DNA of 32,120 nucleotides. Source: UBA668 sp043721915 (lineage in GTDB: Bacteria > Actinomycetota > Acidimicrobiia > Acidimicrobiales > Ilumatobacteraceae). Below the pieces are notes generated by a model. That model was not told the DNA's origin, searched no databases, and worked only from the letters and a program-made list of their open reading frames with translations. The first letter of the stretch is position 1, and every line of letters begins with the position of its first letter. Where the stretch lies: NCBI GenBank assembly GCA_043721915.1, contig JAYSPV010000077.1, forward strand, positions 1 to 32,120, given 5' to 3'. Below, piece by piece: positions 7,817-15,194 of this stretch. Both the position numbers and the translations under genes were made by a program.

Positions 7817-8959
7817 ATGTCGACGCCGGAGCGGCCGCTCCCCGCCGGGCCACTGGCCGACCTGCGCGTCATCGACCTGTCGACGGTGCTCGCCGGCCCG
7901 AACTGTGCGCGCTACCTCGCCGACTTCGGTGCCGACGTGATCAAGGTGGAGCGACCCGACGGTGGTGACAGCCTTCGCAACATGGCCTGGCGCGACCCGC
8001 GCGACGGCGAAGGCCTGTGGTGGAAGCTGGTCAACCGCAACAAGCGGGTGATCGCGCTCGACCTGAAGGCGCCTGACGATCTGGCCCTGCTGCGGTCACT
8101 CGTGGCCGAGGCCGACGTGCTGGTGGAGAACTTCCGCCCCGGCACCCTCGAGCGGTTGGGCCTGGCACCCGAGGTGCTGCTGGCGGCCAACCCGCGGCTG
8201 GTCATCACGCGCGTCACAGGTTTCGGCCAGACCGGCCCGTACGCCGGCCGACCCGGCTTCGCGACCATCGCCGAGGTGATGAGCGGCCTGTCGTCGATCA
8301 GCGGCTTCCCCGACGGTCAGCCGCTACTGCCACCGATCGCACTCACCGACGAGGTCACGGGCATCGTCGCTGCGTTCGCGACGATGGTCGCGTTGCACAG
8401 CGGTGTCGGCCAGGTCGTCGACGTCTCGCTGCTCGAGAGCCTGTTCCAGATCATGGGGCCGCTCATCTCCCTGTTCCAGCTGACGGGGCAGGAACAGGAA
8501 CGCCTCGGCGCGGGCCTGCCCTACACGGTGCCGCGGGGCACCTATCGCTGCAGCGACGGCGAGTGGGTGGGTGTCAGCACGTCGTCGGATTCGGTGGCCG
8601 TGCGAGTCATGCAGGTCCTGGGCGTCGGCCATGACGAACGGTTCGCGACGTTCGCCGGCCGGATGGAGCATCGCCGCGAGTTGGAGCAGGTGATGGTCGC
8701 CTGGTGCGCCGGACGCTCACAGGCCGAGGTGCTGCGCACGTTCACCGAGGCGGAGGCAGCGATCGGCCCGGTGATGTCGATGGCCGACATCACCAACGAC
8801 CCGCATTACGCGGCACGCGACGCGATCGTCGAGCTGGACGGCACGCCGATGCAGGGCTTGCTCGCCAAGCTCAGCGCGACACCGGGCGCGCTGCGCTGGC
8901 AGGGCCGCGGGAGCGACAGCGACGGGGCAGAGATCAGGGAGAGAGGTTGGCAATCATGA
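7817..8959 (+). CDS. CaiB/BaiF family (class III) CoA-transferase
   Basis: Transfers CoA between carboxylic acids. It has 380 residues, the normal family size. Family hallmarks are LRVIDLSTVLAGP near the N-terminus, ADFGADVIKVERP, WWKLVNRNKRVIALDLK, VLVENFRPGTLERLGL and ITRVTGFGQTGPYAGRPGF. The active-site Asp of the family is most likely the D in LTDEVTG (about residue 177). The acyl substrate is not evident. Its start lies one base after the preceding stop codon, and its stop overlaps the next start (ATGA), so it sits in a tightly coupled operon with the phosphoesterase, DinB-fold protein and deoxyribosyltransferase-like gene. Confidence 0.93.
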   Translation: MSTPERPLPAGPLADLRVIDLSTVLAGPNCARYLADFGADVIKVERPDGGDSLRNMAWRDPRDGEGLWWKLVNRNKRVIALDLKAPDDLALLRSLVAEADVLVENFRPGTLERLGLAPEVLLAANPRLVITRVTGFGQTGPYAGRPGFATIAEVMSGLSSISGFPDGQPLLPPIALTDEVTGIVAAFATMVALHSGVGQVVDVSLLESLFQIMGPLISLFQLTGQEQERLGAGLPYTVPRGTYRCSDGEWVGVSTSSDSVAVRVMQVLGVGHDERFATFAGRMEHRRELEQVMVAWCAGRSQAEVLRTFTEAEAAIGPVMSMADITNDPHYAARDAIVELDGTPMQGLLAKLSATPGALRWQGRGSDSDGAEIRERGWQS

Positions 8960-9375
8960 CGTTGAAGGCATACGTGGCGGGGCCGTTGTTCGACGAGGGC
9001 GAGCGCTGGTGGATCGAGAAGGTGGAGCAACTGGTAGCCGAGGCCGGCTTCGAGACGTTCCTCCCTCATCGCGACAACCCGCCCAAGGACGAGTTCAACG
9101 TGCGCTACATCTTCGAGAACGACAAGCGTGGCATCGATGAGTGCGACGTGGTGGTGGCCAGCCTCAACGGCATCACCACCGACGACGGCACCGCGTGGGA
9201 GCTCGGTTACGCCTATGCCACCGGCAAGTACCTGATCGGCCTGCACACCGACTGGCGGCAGCGTTTCGACCACGAGGTCGTGAACCTGATGCTCGAGTGT
9301 TCGCTGCACCAGCTCGTCCGCAACCTCGACGACCTGCGTCAAGCGCTGGGCGACTACCGCACCGCCCACCAGTAG
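8956..9375 (+). CDS. Nucleoside 2-deoxyribosyltransferase-like protein
   Basis: A 139-residue Rossmann-like protein of the nucleoside 2-deoxyribosyltransferase superfamily. It has the N-terminal KAYVAGPLFDEGE (family pattern Y-L-A-x-P-L-F) and the active-site stretch DDGTAWELGYAYATGK, with E82 as the probable catalytic glutamate. The family cleaves or exchanges the N-glycosidic bond of deoxynucleosides; some relatives hydrolyse nucleotides such as dNMPs. The ATG overlaps the CoA-transferase stop (ATGA) and is preceded by a GAGAGG stretch. It closes the operon and converges with msrA across a hairpin that holds the msrA stop. Confidence 0.85.
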   Translation: MTLKAYVAGPLFDEGERWWIEKVEQLVAEAGFETFLPHRDNPPKDEFNVRYIFENDKRGIDECDVVVASLNGITTDDGTAWELGYAYATGKYLIGLHTDWRQRFDHEVVNLMLECSLHQLVRNLDDLRQALGDYRTAHQ

Positions 9376-9376
9376 G

Positions 9377-9404
9377 CGCGCCTGCGCCGAGTGGGTCAGG
9401 CGCG
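9377..9404. terminator. Bidirectional hairpin between convergent genes
   Basis: CGCGCCTG (9377-9384) and CAGGCGCG (9397-9404) are perfect 8-bp inverted arms around a 12-nt loop. The hairpin begins just after the plus-strand stop codon, and the minus-strand msrA stop (9396-9398) touches the right arm. There is no T-tract. Terminator function is inferred from position and symmetry. Confidence 0.5.
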
Positions 9405-10043
9405 AAGACCGATCGGGCAGCTGACGCCGGTGCCACCGATGCCGCAGTAGCCACTGGGGTTCTTGGCGAGGTACTGCTGGTGGTACGGCTCGCCGTAGTA
9501 GAACTCGCCCAGCGGCTTCACCTCGGTGGTGATCTCCCCGAACCCGGCAGCCGTGAGCTGCTGCTGGTACATCGCCGTGCTGGCCTCGACGGCGGCCAGC
9601 TGCGCGGCATCGGTGGTGTACACCGCGCTGCGGTACTGGCTGCCCATGTCGTTGCCCTGGCGCATGCCCTGGGTGGGGTTGTGGCTCTCCCAGAACACCT
9701 TCAGCAGTTGCTCGTAGCTCACCTTCGTGGGGTCGAACGCGACCAGCACCACTTCGGCATGGCCGGTACGGCCGCTGCACGCCTCCTCGTAGGTGGCATT
9801 CGGCGTGAAGCCGCCGGCGTACCCAACGGCCGTGCTGTACACGCCCTCGGTCTGCCAGAACTTGCGCTCGGCGCCCCAGAAGCAACCAAGACCGAACACT
9901 GCGGTCTGGGTGCCCTCGGGCCACGGGCCGGTGAGCGGGGTGCCGAGCACGAAGTGCTGCTCGGGCACGGGCATCGTCTGATCGGTGCGACCGGGGAGGG
10001 CGGCATCGGCGGTGACCATCTCGGACTTGTTGCGGAAGAGCAT
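9396..10043 (-). CDS. msrA: Peptide-methionine (S)-S-oxide reductase
   Basis: Reduces S-methionine sulfoxide in damaged proteins. It has 215 residues. The active-site motif GCFWG with nucleophile C54 is followed by AVGYAGG and a GHAEVV motif. FWESHNPTQGMRQGNDMGSQYRS follows later, and cysteines C200 and C209 in the tail (GYCGIGGTGVSCPIG) serve as resolving residues. The N-terminal ~45 residues before the reductase domain match the longer actinobacterial and E. coli-type enzymes. The ATG at 10043 is supported by TAGCCT six bases upstream. It is divergent from a GNAT acetyltransferase and shares with it a region containing a strong palindromic repeat. Confidence 0.96.
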   Translation of the reverse strand: MLFRNKSEMVTADAALPGRTDQTMPVPEQHFVLGTPLTGPWPEGTQTAVFGLGCFWGAERKFWQTEGVYSTAVGYAGGFTPNATYEEACSGRTGHAEVVLVAFDPTKVSYEQLLKVFWESHNPTQGMRQGNDMGSQYRSAVYTTDAAQLAAVEASTAMYQQQLTAAGFGEITTEVKPLGEFYYGEPYHQQYLAKNPSGYCGIGGTGVSCPIGLRA

Positions 10044-10049
10044 GCTGAA

Positions 10050-10055
10050 AGGCTA
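10050..10055 (-). promoter_or_regulatory. -10 box of msrA
   Basis: TAGCCT on the minus strand, then 6 nt, then the msrA ATG. It fits the window-wide leaderless pattern. Confidence 0.5.
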
Positions 10056-10129
10056 GGCGGCTACTGCGAAACGTGCCAGAGCGAACCTGTGAACGATCGC
10101 GAAACTCGGCGCCAGGCAACCCTTGCGCC

Positions 10130-10184
10130 CGCAACTGGGGCGCCCCGGAACACGACGTGCGCAACTGGGGCGCCCCAGTTGCGC
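10130..10184. repeat. Phased repeat with a perfect 26-bp palindrome
   Basis: The 17-bp unit CGCAACTGGGGCGCCCC occurs at 10130-10146 and again at 10160-10176, exactly 30 bp apart. The second copy is extended into a perfect palindrome at 10159-10184 with 13-bp arms (GCGCAACTGGGGC and its complement) and no loop. It lies between the divergent msrA and GNAT promoters, upstream of both start codons, so a protein-binding site is more likely than a terminator. A dispersed palindromic element is the alternative. Confidence 0.7.
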
Positions 10185-10237
10185 GCACAACGAACATGCC
10201 GGGCGGATTCGGAACCGCGCAGCCGCCGATCGGCCAG

Positions 10238-10243
10238 TAGCTT
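10238..10243 (+). promoter_or_regulatory. -10 box of the GNAT gene
   Basis: TAGCTT, 7 nt, then the GTG at 10251. This box decides the start, since no Shine-Dalgarno sequence is present and the frame is open much further upstream. Confidence 0.45.
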
Positions 10244-10250
10244 GCAGGCC

Positions 10251-10772
10251 GTGCTGCACCCGTCCGTGACGATCCGACCCTTCGCTGCCGCCGACGTCGC
10301 GTCGGTGCTGACGCTCAACAACGCCAACGTTCCCGAGCTCAACGAGCTCGACGAGGCCGAGGTTCATCGCTTGGCCGGGCTTGCCGAGGCTGCGCTGGTC
10401 GCAGAGGTGGACGGGCAGTTCGCCGGATTCTGCTGGGTGATCGGGCCGGACCAACCCTACGGCAGCCTCAACTACGGCTGGTTCAGCCGCCAGTACACCG
10501 AGTTCGTGTACCTCGACCGCATCGCCGTGCACCCGGATTTCCGCCGCTACGGCATCGGGCGCGGTTTCTACGCGACCTTGGTCGAACAGTTCGTCGGCAC
10601 CTGGCCGGTCCTGCTCTGCGAGGTGAACCTGCGCCCACCCAACGACGGCTCGCTGCACTTCCACCACTCGATCGGGTTCCGCGAGGTGGGCCAACAGGAC
10701 ACCGACGGCGGCGCCAAGACCGTCAGCCTGCTGGCGCTCCCGCTGGACCCGGAACCCGCTCCCGAGTCGTAG
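10251..10772 (+). CDS. GNAT-family N-acetyltransferase
   Basis: A 173-residue acetyltransferase with one GNAT domain. It opens VTIRPFAAADVASVLTLNN. The acetyl-CoA pyrophosphate loop is seen in LDRIAVHPDFRRYGIGRGFY (R-R-x-G-I-G), and the C-terminal strand is in HHSIGFREVGQQ. The family transfers an acetyl group to an amine; the substrate is unknown. The long reading frame extending upstream is not coding, because it passes antisense through msrA. The GTG at 10251 follows a TAGCTT box by 7 nt. A short run of three GGCGTC units (10787-10804) follows the gene. Confidence 0.82.
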   Translation: MLHPSVTIRPFAAADVASVLTLNNANVPELNELDEAEVHRLAGLAEAALVAEVDGQFAGFCWVIGPDQPYGSLNYGWFSRQYTEFVYLDRIAVHPDFRRYGIGRGFYATLVEQFVGTWPVLLCEVNLRPPNDGSLHFHHSIGFREVGQQDTDGGAKTVSLLALPLDPEPAPES

Positions 10773-10786
10773 TCGAGGTCGGGGTA

Positions 10787-10804
10787 GGCGTCGGCGTCGG
10801 CGTC
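10787..10804. repeat. GGCGTC hexamer x3
   Basis: Three tandem GGCGTC units in the intergenic region between the GNAT and nitrilase genes. No function is evident. Two short perfect palindromes, GTGAATTCAC (10848-10857) and GCTACGTAGC (10863-10872), lie just downstream, before the nitrilase promoter. Confidence 0.6.
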
Positions 10805-10916
10805 GGGTCGTCGGCGCCGCCGTCGCAGGCCACCGCCAGCTCGAATCGTGAATTCACTGTTTGCTACGTAGCGACCATTGCATTCACGGTTCGGCACCGA
10901 ACGATCGGACGTGCTC

Positions 10917-10922
10917 TACGAT
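10917..10922 (+). promoter_or_regulatory. -10 box of the nitrilase-family gene
   Basis: TACGAT, 7 nt, then the ATG at 10930. The two short palindromes 45-70 bp upstream could be operators. Confidence 0.5.
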
Positions 10923-10929
10923 CTCGGGC

Positions 10930-11700
10930 ATGCGACTGGCTGCAGTGCAACACGACATCGTCTGGAACGACCGGTCGGCGAACTTCACCCGGCTGGCGCC
11001 GATGATCCGCGCTGCCGCCGCGGGTGGGGCGCAGTTGGTGCTGCTGACCGAAACGTTCTCCACCGGGTTCGCGGTCGACAACCCCGAGCTGGGTGAGCCA
11101 GAGGGCGGGCCGTCGTCGCAGTTCCTGCAGGAGCAGGCCGCGCTGCACGGCGTCTGGGTGTGCGGCAGCTGCCCCGAGATCCCGGCCGACACCGACCCGG
11201 CCGACACCCGCCCGGCCAACAGCTTCGTGCTCGCCGGCCCGCAGGGCACCGTGCACCGCTACCGCAAGATCCACCCGTTCACGTTCGGTGGCGAGGATCG
11301 CCACTTCCGTGCCGGCGCCGAACTGGTGCAGGTCGAGATCGAGGGCGTCCGTGTCAGCCCGCTCGTGTGCTACGACCTGCGCTTCGCCGACGAGTTCTGG
11401 GGGCTCGCGCCCACCACCGATCTCTACCTCGTACCCGCCAACTGGCCCGAGACCCGCCGGTCGCATTGGATGGCGCTGCTGCAGGCCCGCGCAATCGAGA
11501 ACCAGGCCTATGTGGTGGGCTGCAACCGCGTCGGAGAGGGGGGCGGCCTGAAGTACGTGGGCGACAGCCGGATCATCGACCCGTTGGGCGAGTTGCTGGC
11601 CACGGGCTCGCAGGGCGAGACGATCCTGTTCGCCGACATCGAGCCCGCCACAGTGGCCGCCGTGCGCGACAAGTTCCGCTTCCTGCCCGACCGCCGCTGA
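10930..11700 (+). CDS. Carbon-nitrogen hydrolase, probable omega-amidase
   Basis: Nitrilase-superfamily amidohydrolase of 256 residues with the E-K-C triad: E41 in LLTETFSTGF, K113 in YRKIHPF, and C147 in CYDLRFADEFW. The C-Y-D-L-R-F and W-x-x-L-L-Q-A-R-A-I-E-N-Q patterns and the size fit the omega-amidase branch (YafV/Nit2), which deaminates 2-oxoglutaramate and 2-oxosuccinamate. The neighbour supports this: the convergent gene encodes an aminotransferase resembling glutamine transaminase K, whose keto-acid product is the omega-amidase substrate. Specificity is inference. A TACGAT box 7 nt before the ATG supports the start. Confidence 0.87.
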   Translation: MRLAAVQHDIVWNDRSANFTRLAPMIRAAAAGGAQLVLLTETFSTGFAVDNPELGEPEGGPSSQFLQEQAALHGVWVCGSCPEIPADTDPADTRPANSFVLAGPQGTVHRYRKIHPFTFGGEDRHFRAGAELVQVEIEGVRVSPLVCYDLRFADEFWGLAPTTDLYLVPANWPETRRSHWMALLQARAIENQAYVVGCNRVGEGGGLKYVGDSRIIDPLGELLATGSQGETILFADIEPATVAAVRDKFRFLPDRR

Positions 11701-11705
11701 CCACC

Positions 11706-11774
<69 letters not shown>

Positions 11775-11778
11775 CTGC

Positions 11779-12951
11779 TCAGTGGAGCGTCTTGAGGCGG
11801 GCGACGGCCTCGTCGAGCACGTCGAGTCGCTTGCAGAACGCGAACCGCACGAGATGGCGGCCGGCGGCCTTGTCGGCGTAGAGCACCTCGTTGGGGATCG
11901 CGACCACGCCACAGCGATACGGGAGCGCGCGGCAGAATGCCATGCCGTCGCCGTCGGGCTGCAGCGGGCGGATGTCGACCGTCACGAAGTAGGTACCGCT
12001 CGTGGGGAAGACGGTGAAACCGGCTTCGAGCAGGCCGGGCAACAGCCGATCGCGTTTCGCCTGCAGATCCGCTGCCAGGCCATCGAAGAACGAATCGGGG
12101 AGCCCGAGGCCGAGTGCGATCGCCGGCTGGAACGGGCCACCGTTGACGTAGGTGAGGAACTGCTTCGCGGTGCGGGCGGCCTGCACCAGCGGCGCCGGGC
12201 CGCACATCCAGCCGATCTTCCAGCCGGTGGTGTTGAACGTCTTACCGCCACTGGAGATGCTGAGCGTTCGCTCGCGCATGCCCGGCAGGGCCGCCATCGC
12301 GATGTGTTGCGCACCATCGAACAGCAGGTGCTCGTAGACCTCATCGGTGACCACCACCAGGTCGCGCTCGATCGCGAGATCGGCGATGCACTGCATCTCC
12401 TCGGCGGTGAACACACGCCCGGTGGGGTTGTGCGGCGTGTTGAGCAGGATCAGCTTCGTCCGCGGGGTGACCGCCGCGCGCAGCTCGGCAGGGTCGAAGG
12501 TGTAGTGCGGCGGGTGCAGCAGCACCGGCTTGGCGATGGCGCCAGCCAGCGCGATGCACGGCGCGTAGCTGTCGAACATCGGGTCGAAGACCACCACCTC
12601 GTCGCCGGTGTCGAGCATGCCCAGCAACGCGCCAGCCAACGCCTCGGTGGCACCGGCCGTGACCAACACCTCGCCGTCGGGGTCGTAGCCGAGGCCGTAG
12701 AAGCGCTGCTGGTGAGCTGCGATCGCCTCTCGCAGCACCGCCATGCCCGGGCCGGGCGGGTACTGGTTGAGGCCCCCGTTGATCGCTGCGATTGCCGCAT
12801 CGAGCACCTCACGCGGGCCATCGGTGTCGGGGAAGCCCTGGCCGAGGTTGATACTGCCGGTGGCAACGGCCAGGCCGGACATCTCGGCGAAGATCGTGGT
12901 ACCGAAGCCCTGCAGCTTGGCGGTGAGGAACGGCTCGCGGTTCGAGGACAC
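11779..12951 (-). CDS. PLP-dependent aminotransferase, glutamine transaminase K / methionine aminotransferase type
   Basis: Fold-type I aminotransferase of 390 residues. Seen are INLGQGFPD (34-42), typical of the kynurenine/glutamine transaminase K and YbdL group, NQYPPGPG, LLNTPHNPTGRVF, VTDEVYEHLLFD, and the PLP lysine K237 in SISSGGKTFNTTGWKIGW. This group transaminates glutamine or methionine with 2-oxo acids. With the convergent omega-amidase it could form the glutamine transaminase-omega-amidase route used in methionine salvage, which is my inference. The GTG start at 12951 has TAGCCT seven bases upstream and no Shine-Dalgarno. Confidence 0.92.
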   Translation of the reverse strand: MSSNREPFLTAKLQGFGTTIFAEMSGLAVATGSINLGQGFPDTDGPREVLDAAIAAINGGLNQYPPGPGMAVLREAIAAHQQRFYGLGYDPDGEVLVTAGATEALAGALLGMLDTGDEVVVFDPMFDSYAPCIALAGAIAKPVLLHPPHYTFDPAELRAAVTPRTKLILLNTPHNPTGRVFTAEEMQCIADLAIERDLVVVTDEVYEHLLFDGAQHIAMAALPGMRERTLSISSGGKTFNTTGWKIGWMCGPAPLVQAARTAKQFLTYVNGGPFQPAIALGLGLPDSFFDGLAADLQAKRDRLLPGLLEAGFTVFPTSGTYFVTVDIRPLQPDGDGMAFCRALPYRCGVVAIPNEVLYADKAAGRHLVRFAFCKRLDVLDEAVARLKTLH

Positions 12952-12958
12952 GGCGGCC

Positions 12959-12964
12959 AGGCTA
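12959..12964 (-). promoter_or_regulatory. -10 box of the aminotransferase gene
   Basis: TAGCCT on the minus strand, 7 nt, then GTG. It fits the local leaderless pattern. Confidence 0.5.
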
Positions 12965-12970
12965 CGCGAC

Positions 12971-13354
12971 CTACCCGACGGTGAGCGTGCCCGTCATCGA
13001 GGAGTGGATCTGGCAGACCACCTGGTAGGTGCCGGGGGTGTCGACGGTGAGCGTGCCCACCTCGCCACCACCGACGCTGACGCTGAACGTTCCATCGACT
13101 GCGGAGAACGTATGAGTCGTGCTGTCGTTGTTGGTCACGGTGAACTCCGCGCCGGCAATGGCACCGCTACCGGTATCGAAGGCGAAGTCGGCGATGGTCA
13201 CGCCGCCGGCGGCAGGCGCCGAACTTGATTGCTCGGTGGTGTTTGCGACCGACGGGGCGACCGAGTCAGTGCTCTTGTCGTCGCTGCCACACGCGGCGAG
13301 CCCGAGCATCGCCACCACCGAGAGTACCGACACGAATGCTGTTCTGGTTTGCAT
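12971..13354 (-). CDS. Cupredoxin-fold lipoprotein (plastocyanin-like)
   Basis: A 127-residue secreted lipoprotein. The signal peptide ends in the lipobox LAAC, with C22 as the lipid anchor. A Ser/Thr/Ala-rich tether (about 23-50) is followed by one cupredoxin domain (about 51-127). The type 1 copper ligands are all present: H81 in THTF, and C114, H117 and M120 in VVCQIHSSMTG. It is probably a small electron carrier or copper-binding protein on the outer face of the membrane; its partner is unknown. Unlike most genes here it has a strong Shine-Dalgarno sequence, AGGAGGT (complement of 13359-13365), preceded by a TACTCT box at 13371-13376. Confidence 0.88.
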   Translation of the reverse strand: MQTRTAFVSVLSVVAMLGLAACGSDDKSTDSVAPSVANTTEQSSSAPAAGGVTIADFAFDTGSGAIAGAEFTVTNNDSTTHTFSAVDGTFSVSVGGGEVGTLTVDTPGTYQVVCQIHSSMTGTLTVG

Positions 13355-13441
13355 GACTACCTCCTGGCGAAGAGTACGTCACTCAGCCTTGGACGGTTCG
13401 CGGTTTCGGAGGTTTGCCGTTTCAACCGGCCGGCAGTGCGA

Positions 13442-13873
13442 TCAGTCCAGCAGGTTCTCGGGGCCGAAACTGTTGGGCAGCAGGCCCTCGAGCGTGAAGA
13501 TCGCGCGCAGGCCCTCCGGGCCGCACGAGTAGATCGGGGTGTCGAGTGCCGCGAACTCGCGGATCTTCTGCCGGCAACCGCCACAGCAGGTGCCGAGCAA
13601 CTTGCCGTCGCTGACGGTGAGCACCTCCACGATGCGTCGTTCGCCGGCCGTGACCATCGCCGCGATCGCACTCGCCTCGGCGCACCAACCCTGCGGGTAG
13701 GCCGCGTTCTCCACGTTGCAACCGGCGAACACGCGGCCGGTGTCGGTGCGCACCGCGGCACCGACCGGGTAGTTGCTGTACGGAGCGTGAGCGTTGTGGT
13801 GCGCTGCCAGCGCAGCATCGAACAGCTCCTGTTGGGCGGGCGTCATCGGCGTCGTGTTCAGAGGAATGTCCAT
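13442..13873 (-). CDS. cdd: Cytidine deaminase
   Basis: Zinc-dependent deaminase of cytidine and deoxycytidine in pyrimidine salvage. It has 143 residues, the length of the homotetrameric class. Motifs are YSNYPVGAA, GCNVENAAYPQGWCAEASAIAA (zinc ligand C64 with catalytic E66), and the second zinc motif TCCGGCRQ (C97 and C100). In that motif Cys replaces the usual Pro of P-C-x-x-C. I placed the start at ATG 13873 (MDIPLNTTPMTPAQQELF) because the frame upstream reads into the next gene. A TACAGT box lies nine bases before it. It follows the metzincin gene, transcribed the same way. Confidence 0.94.
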   Translation of the reverse strand: MDIPLNTTPMTPAQQELFDAALAAHHNAHAPYSNYPVGAAVRTDTGRVFAGCNVENAAYPQGWCAEASAIAAMVTAGERRIVEVLTVSDGKLLGTCCGGCRQKIREFAALDTPIYSCGPEGLRAIFTLEGLLPNSFGPENLLD

Positions 13874-13882
13874 CGCCGTCGC

Positions 13883-13888
13883 ACTGTA
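13883..13888 (-). promoter_or_regulatory. -10 box of cdd
   Basis: TACAGT on the minus strand, 9 nt, then the ATG at 13873. The most distant of the leaderless-type boxes listed here. Confidence 0.4.
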
Positions 13889-13911
13889 ACGACCCGAACC
13901 GCACCCCGGGC

Positions 13912-15144
13912 TCAGGAGCTGGGACGGGCTGGTGCGACCGTGACCGTCCAGCCGACGCCGGTGGTGATCGTCCAACCATCGACATCGAGCGAATCACCGG
14001 GTTGCAACAGCGCCGTGAACGGCGGCGACCCGAACAACGGCGTGATATCGGCGATCGCATCCGACTGCACAGTGATCTTGTGGACCGCCACCCCGTCCGC
14101 GGGAAGGTGATCGTTGAAGCCATCGGCGGTGAGCAACTCCACCGAGATCAACGACCCGGCACAGCACGCCAGGAGCGCGAGGCGGATGCCCGCCTCGCCG
14201 GTGGACGGCGACAGTCGCACCGTGCCCCCTTCGGATGGCGCGTGCCAGACATCCTCCAGTGGCAACCAACCGGCCTGCACCCGGTGGATGGCGAGGGTGT
14301 CGGAGCCGTCGCGGCGAGTCGCGACCAGGTCGCGCGCAGCGGCGCTGTTGCTCATCAGGTCGAGCGCGCTCTGGTAGCCGAGGTCGGCGGTGACCGCGCT
14401 GTGGCCCCAGCCGAGCGTGTGGCCGATCTCGTGCTCCACGAGATCCATCGGCGGCGCATCGCCCCACTCCGGGTGGAAGTCGCTGGCCCCGACGTACGCG
14501 AACCGGCGTGAGACGGAGGGTGGGCACGGTGGCTCATCGGGGCACGGCTCACCACCCTGGGCGAAGCCGCCGACCTGATCGGCGCCGTGCTCGGCATCGG
14601 CCACCGCGAGCACCGCGCGCGAGTCGTCGCCGGCAGCGTCGAGCGCGGCGTCGATGCAGGCCGACGGCTTGTCGTCGATGGCCATCGTGTACTCGCCGCC
14701 GGCAACGAACACCGGCCGGTAGAGGCCGAGTGAGATCTGTGCGAAGTAGCTGGTGACCTGACCGTTGAGCAGGCTGGCGAGACCGGCCGGCGTCAGCGGC
14801 AGGCGCAGCGGGAGCCCGCCATAGATCGCGTTCGTCGCGCCGTCGGCAACGTGGCACACCCACACCTCGAACCGGTCGTCGCCGGTACTGCGCCACTGGC
14901 CGGTCTCGATGGCGGGCCACCAGGTGGCGAGCTCGGCAGGTAGCGCAGGCTGGGTCGGCGTCGTTGCGGGCGTCGGTGCGGGCGTCGGTGCGGGCGTCGG
15001 TGCAACAGTCTCTGGCACCGACGGCACCGGCAGCGTCGCCGTGGTCGCATCGGAACGGGTGGACGCCCTCGGCTCGCTACAGGCAGCGATCGACACCGCG
15101 GCGCACGCCACCATCGCGCTGCCGATCAGTCGACGCCACTGCAT
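13912..15144 (-). CDS. Metzincin-type zinc metalloprotease lipoprotein
   Basis: A 410-residue secreted protein. The signal peptide ends in the lipobox SIAAC (C22). A low-complexity linker rich in T-P-A-P repeats (about 35-67) precedes the catalytic domain. The metzincin zinc motif HEIGHTLGWGH gives ligands H238, H242 and H248 with catalytic E239, and LDLMSN supplies the Met-turn M264. Cysteine pairs near 201/207 may be disulphides. The C-terminal ~120 residues are a beta-rich domain. It is probably a surface-anchored protease; the substrate is unknown and I did not recognise a named subfamily. The start is supported by TAGCCT six bases before the ATG. Confidence 0.78.
   Translation of the reverse strand: MQWRRLIGSAMVACAAVSIAACSEPRASTRSDATTATLPVPSVPETVAPTPAPTPAPTPATTPTQPALPAELATWWPAIETGQWRSTGDDRFEVWVCHVADGATNAIYGGLPLRLPLTPAGLASLLNGQVTSYFAQISLGLYRPVFVAGGEYTMAIDDKPSACIDAALDAAGDDSRAVLAVADAEHGADQVGGFAQGGEPCPDEPPCPPSVSRRFAYVGASDFHPEWGDAPPMDLVEHEIGHTLGWGHSAVTADLGYQSALDLMSNSAAARDLVATRRDGSDTLAIHRVQAGWLPLEDVWHAPSEGGTVRLSPSTGEAGIRLALLACCAGSLISVELLTADGFNDHLPADGVAVHKITVQSDAIADITPLFGSPPFTALLQPGDSLDVDGWTITTGVGWTVTVAPARPSS
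14966..15001. repeat. GCGGGCGTCGGT 12-mer x3 (coding)
   Basis: Three perfect 12-bp tandem units inside the metzincin gene. They encode the T-P-A-P repeats of the linker behind the lipid anchor. Such arrays can change in copy number. Confidence 0.85.
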
Positions 15145-15150
15145 CCACGC

Positions 15151-15156
15151 AGGCTA
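15151..15156 (-). promoter_or_regulatory. -10 box of the metzincin gene
   Basis: TAGCCT on the minus strand, 6 nt, then the ATG at 15144. Confidence 0.5.
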
Positions 15157-15194
15157 GGTGCGAGTCGGCGGCCGCGGCGTGGCACCATGGGGAG

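Noticed and set aside
10130..10184. CRISPR or tandem array
   Set aside because: Only two units with no spacer series; one is a palindrome extension.
9141..10250. Upstream extension of the GNAT gene across msrA
   Set aside because: Runs antisense through msrA; a promoter box and a plausible GTG at 10251 fit the normal domain start.
11782..12984. 400-residue plus-strand open frame antisense to the aminotransferase
   Set aside because: The minus-strand reading has the full PLP-enzyme motif set; the plus reading is a shadow.
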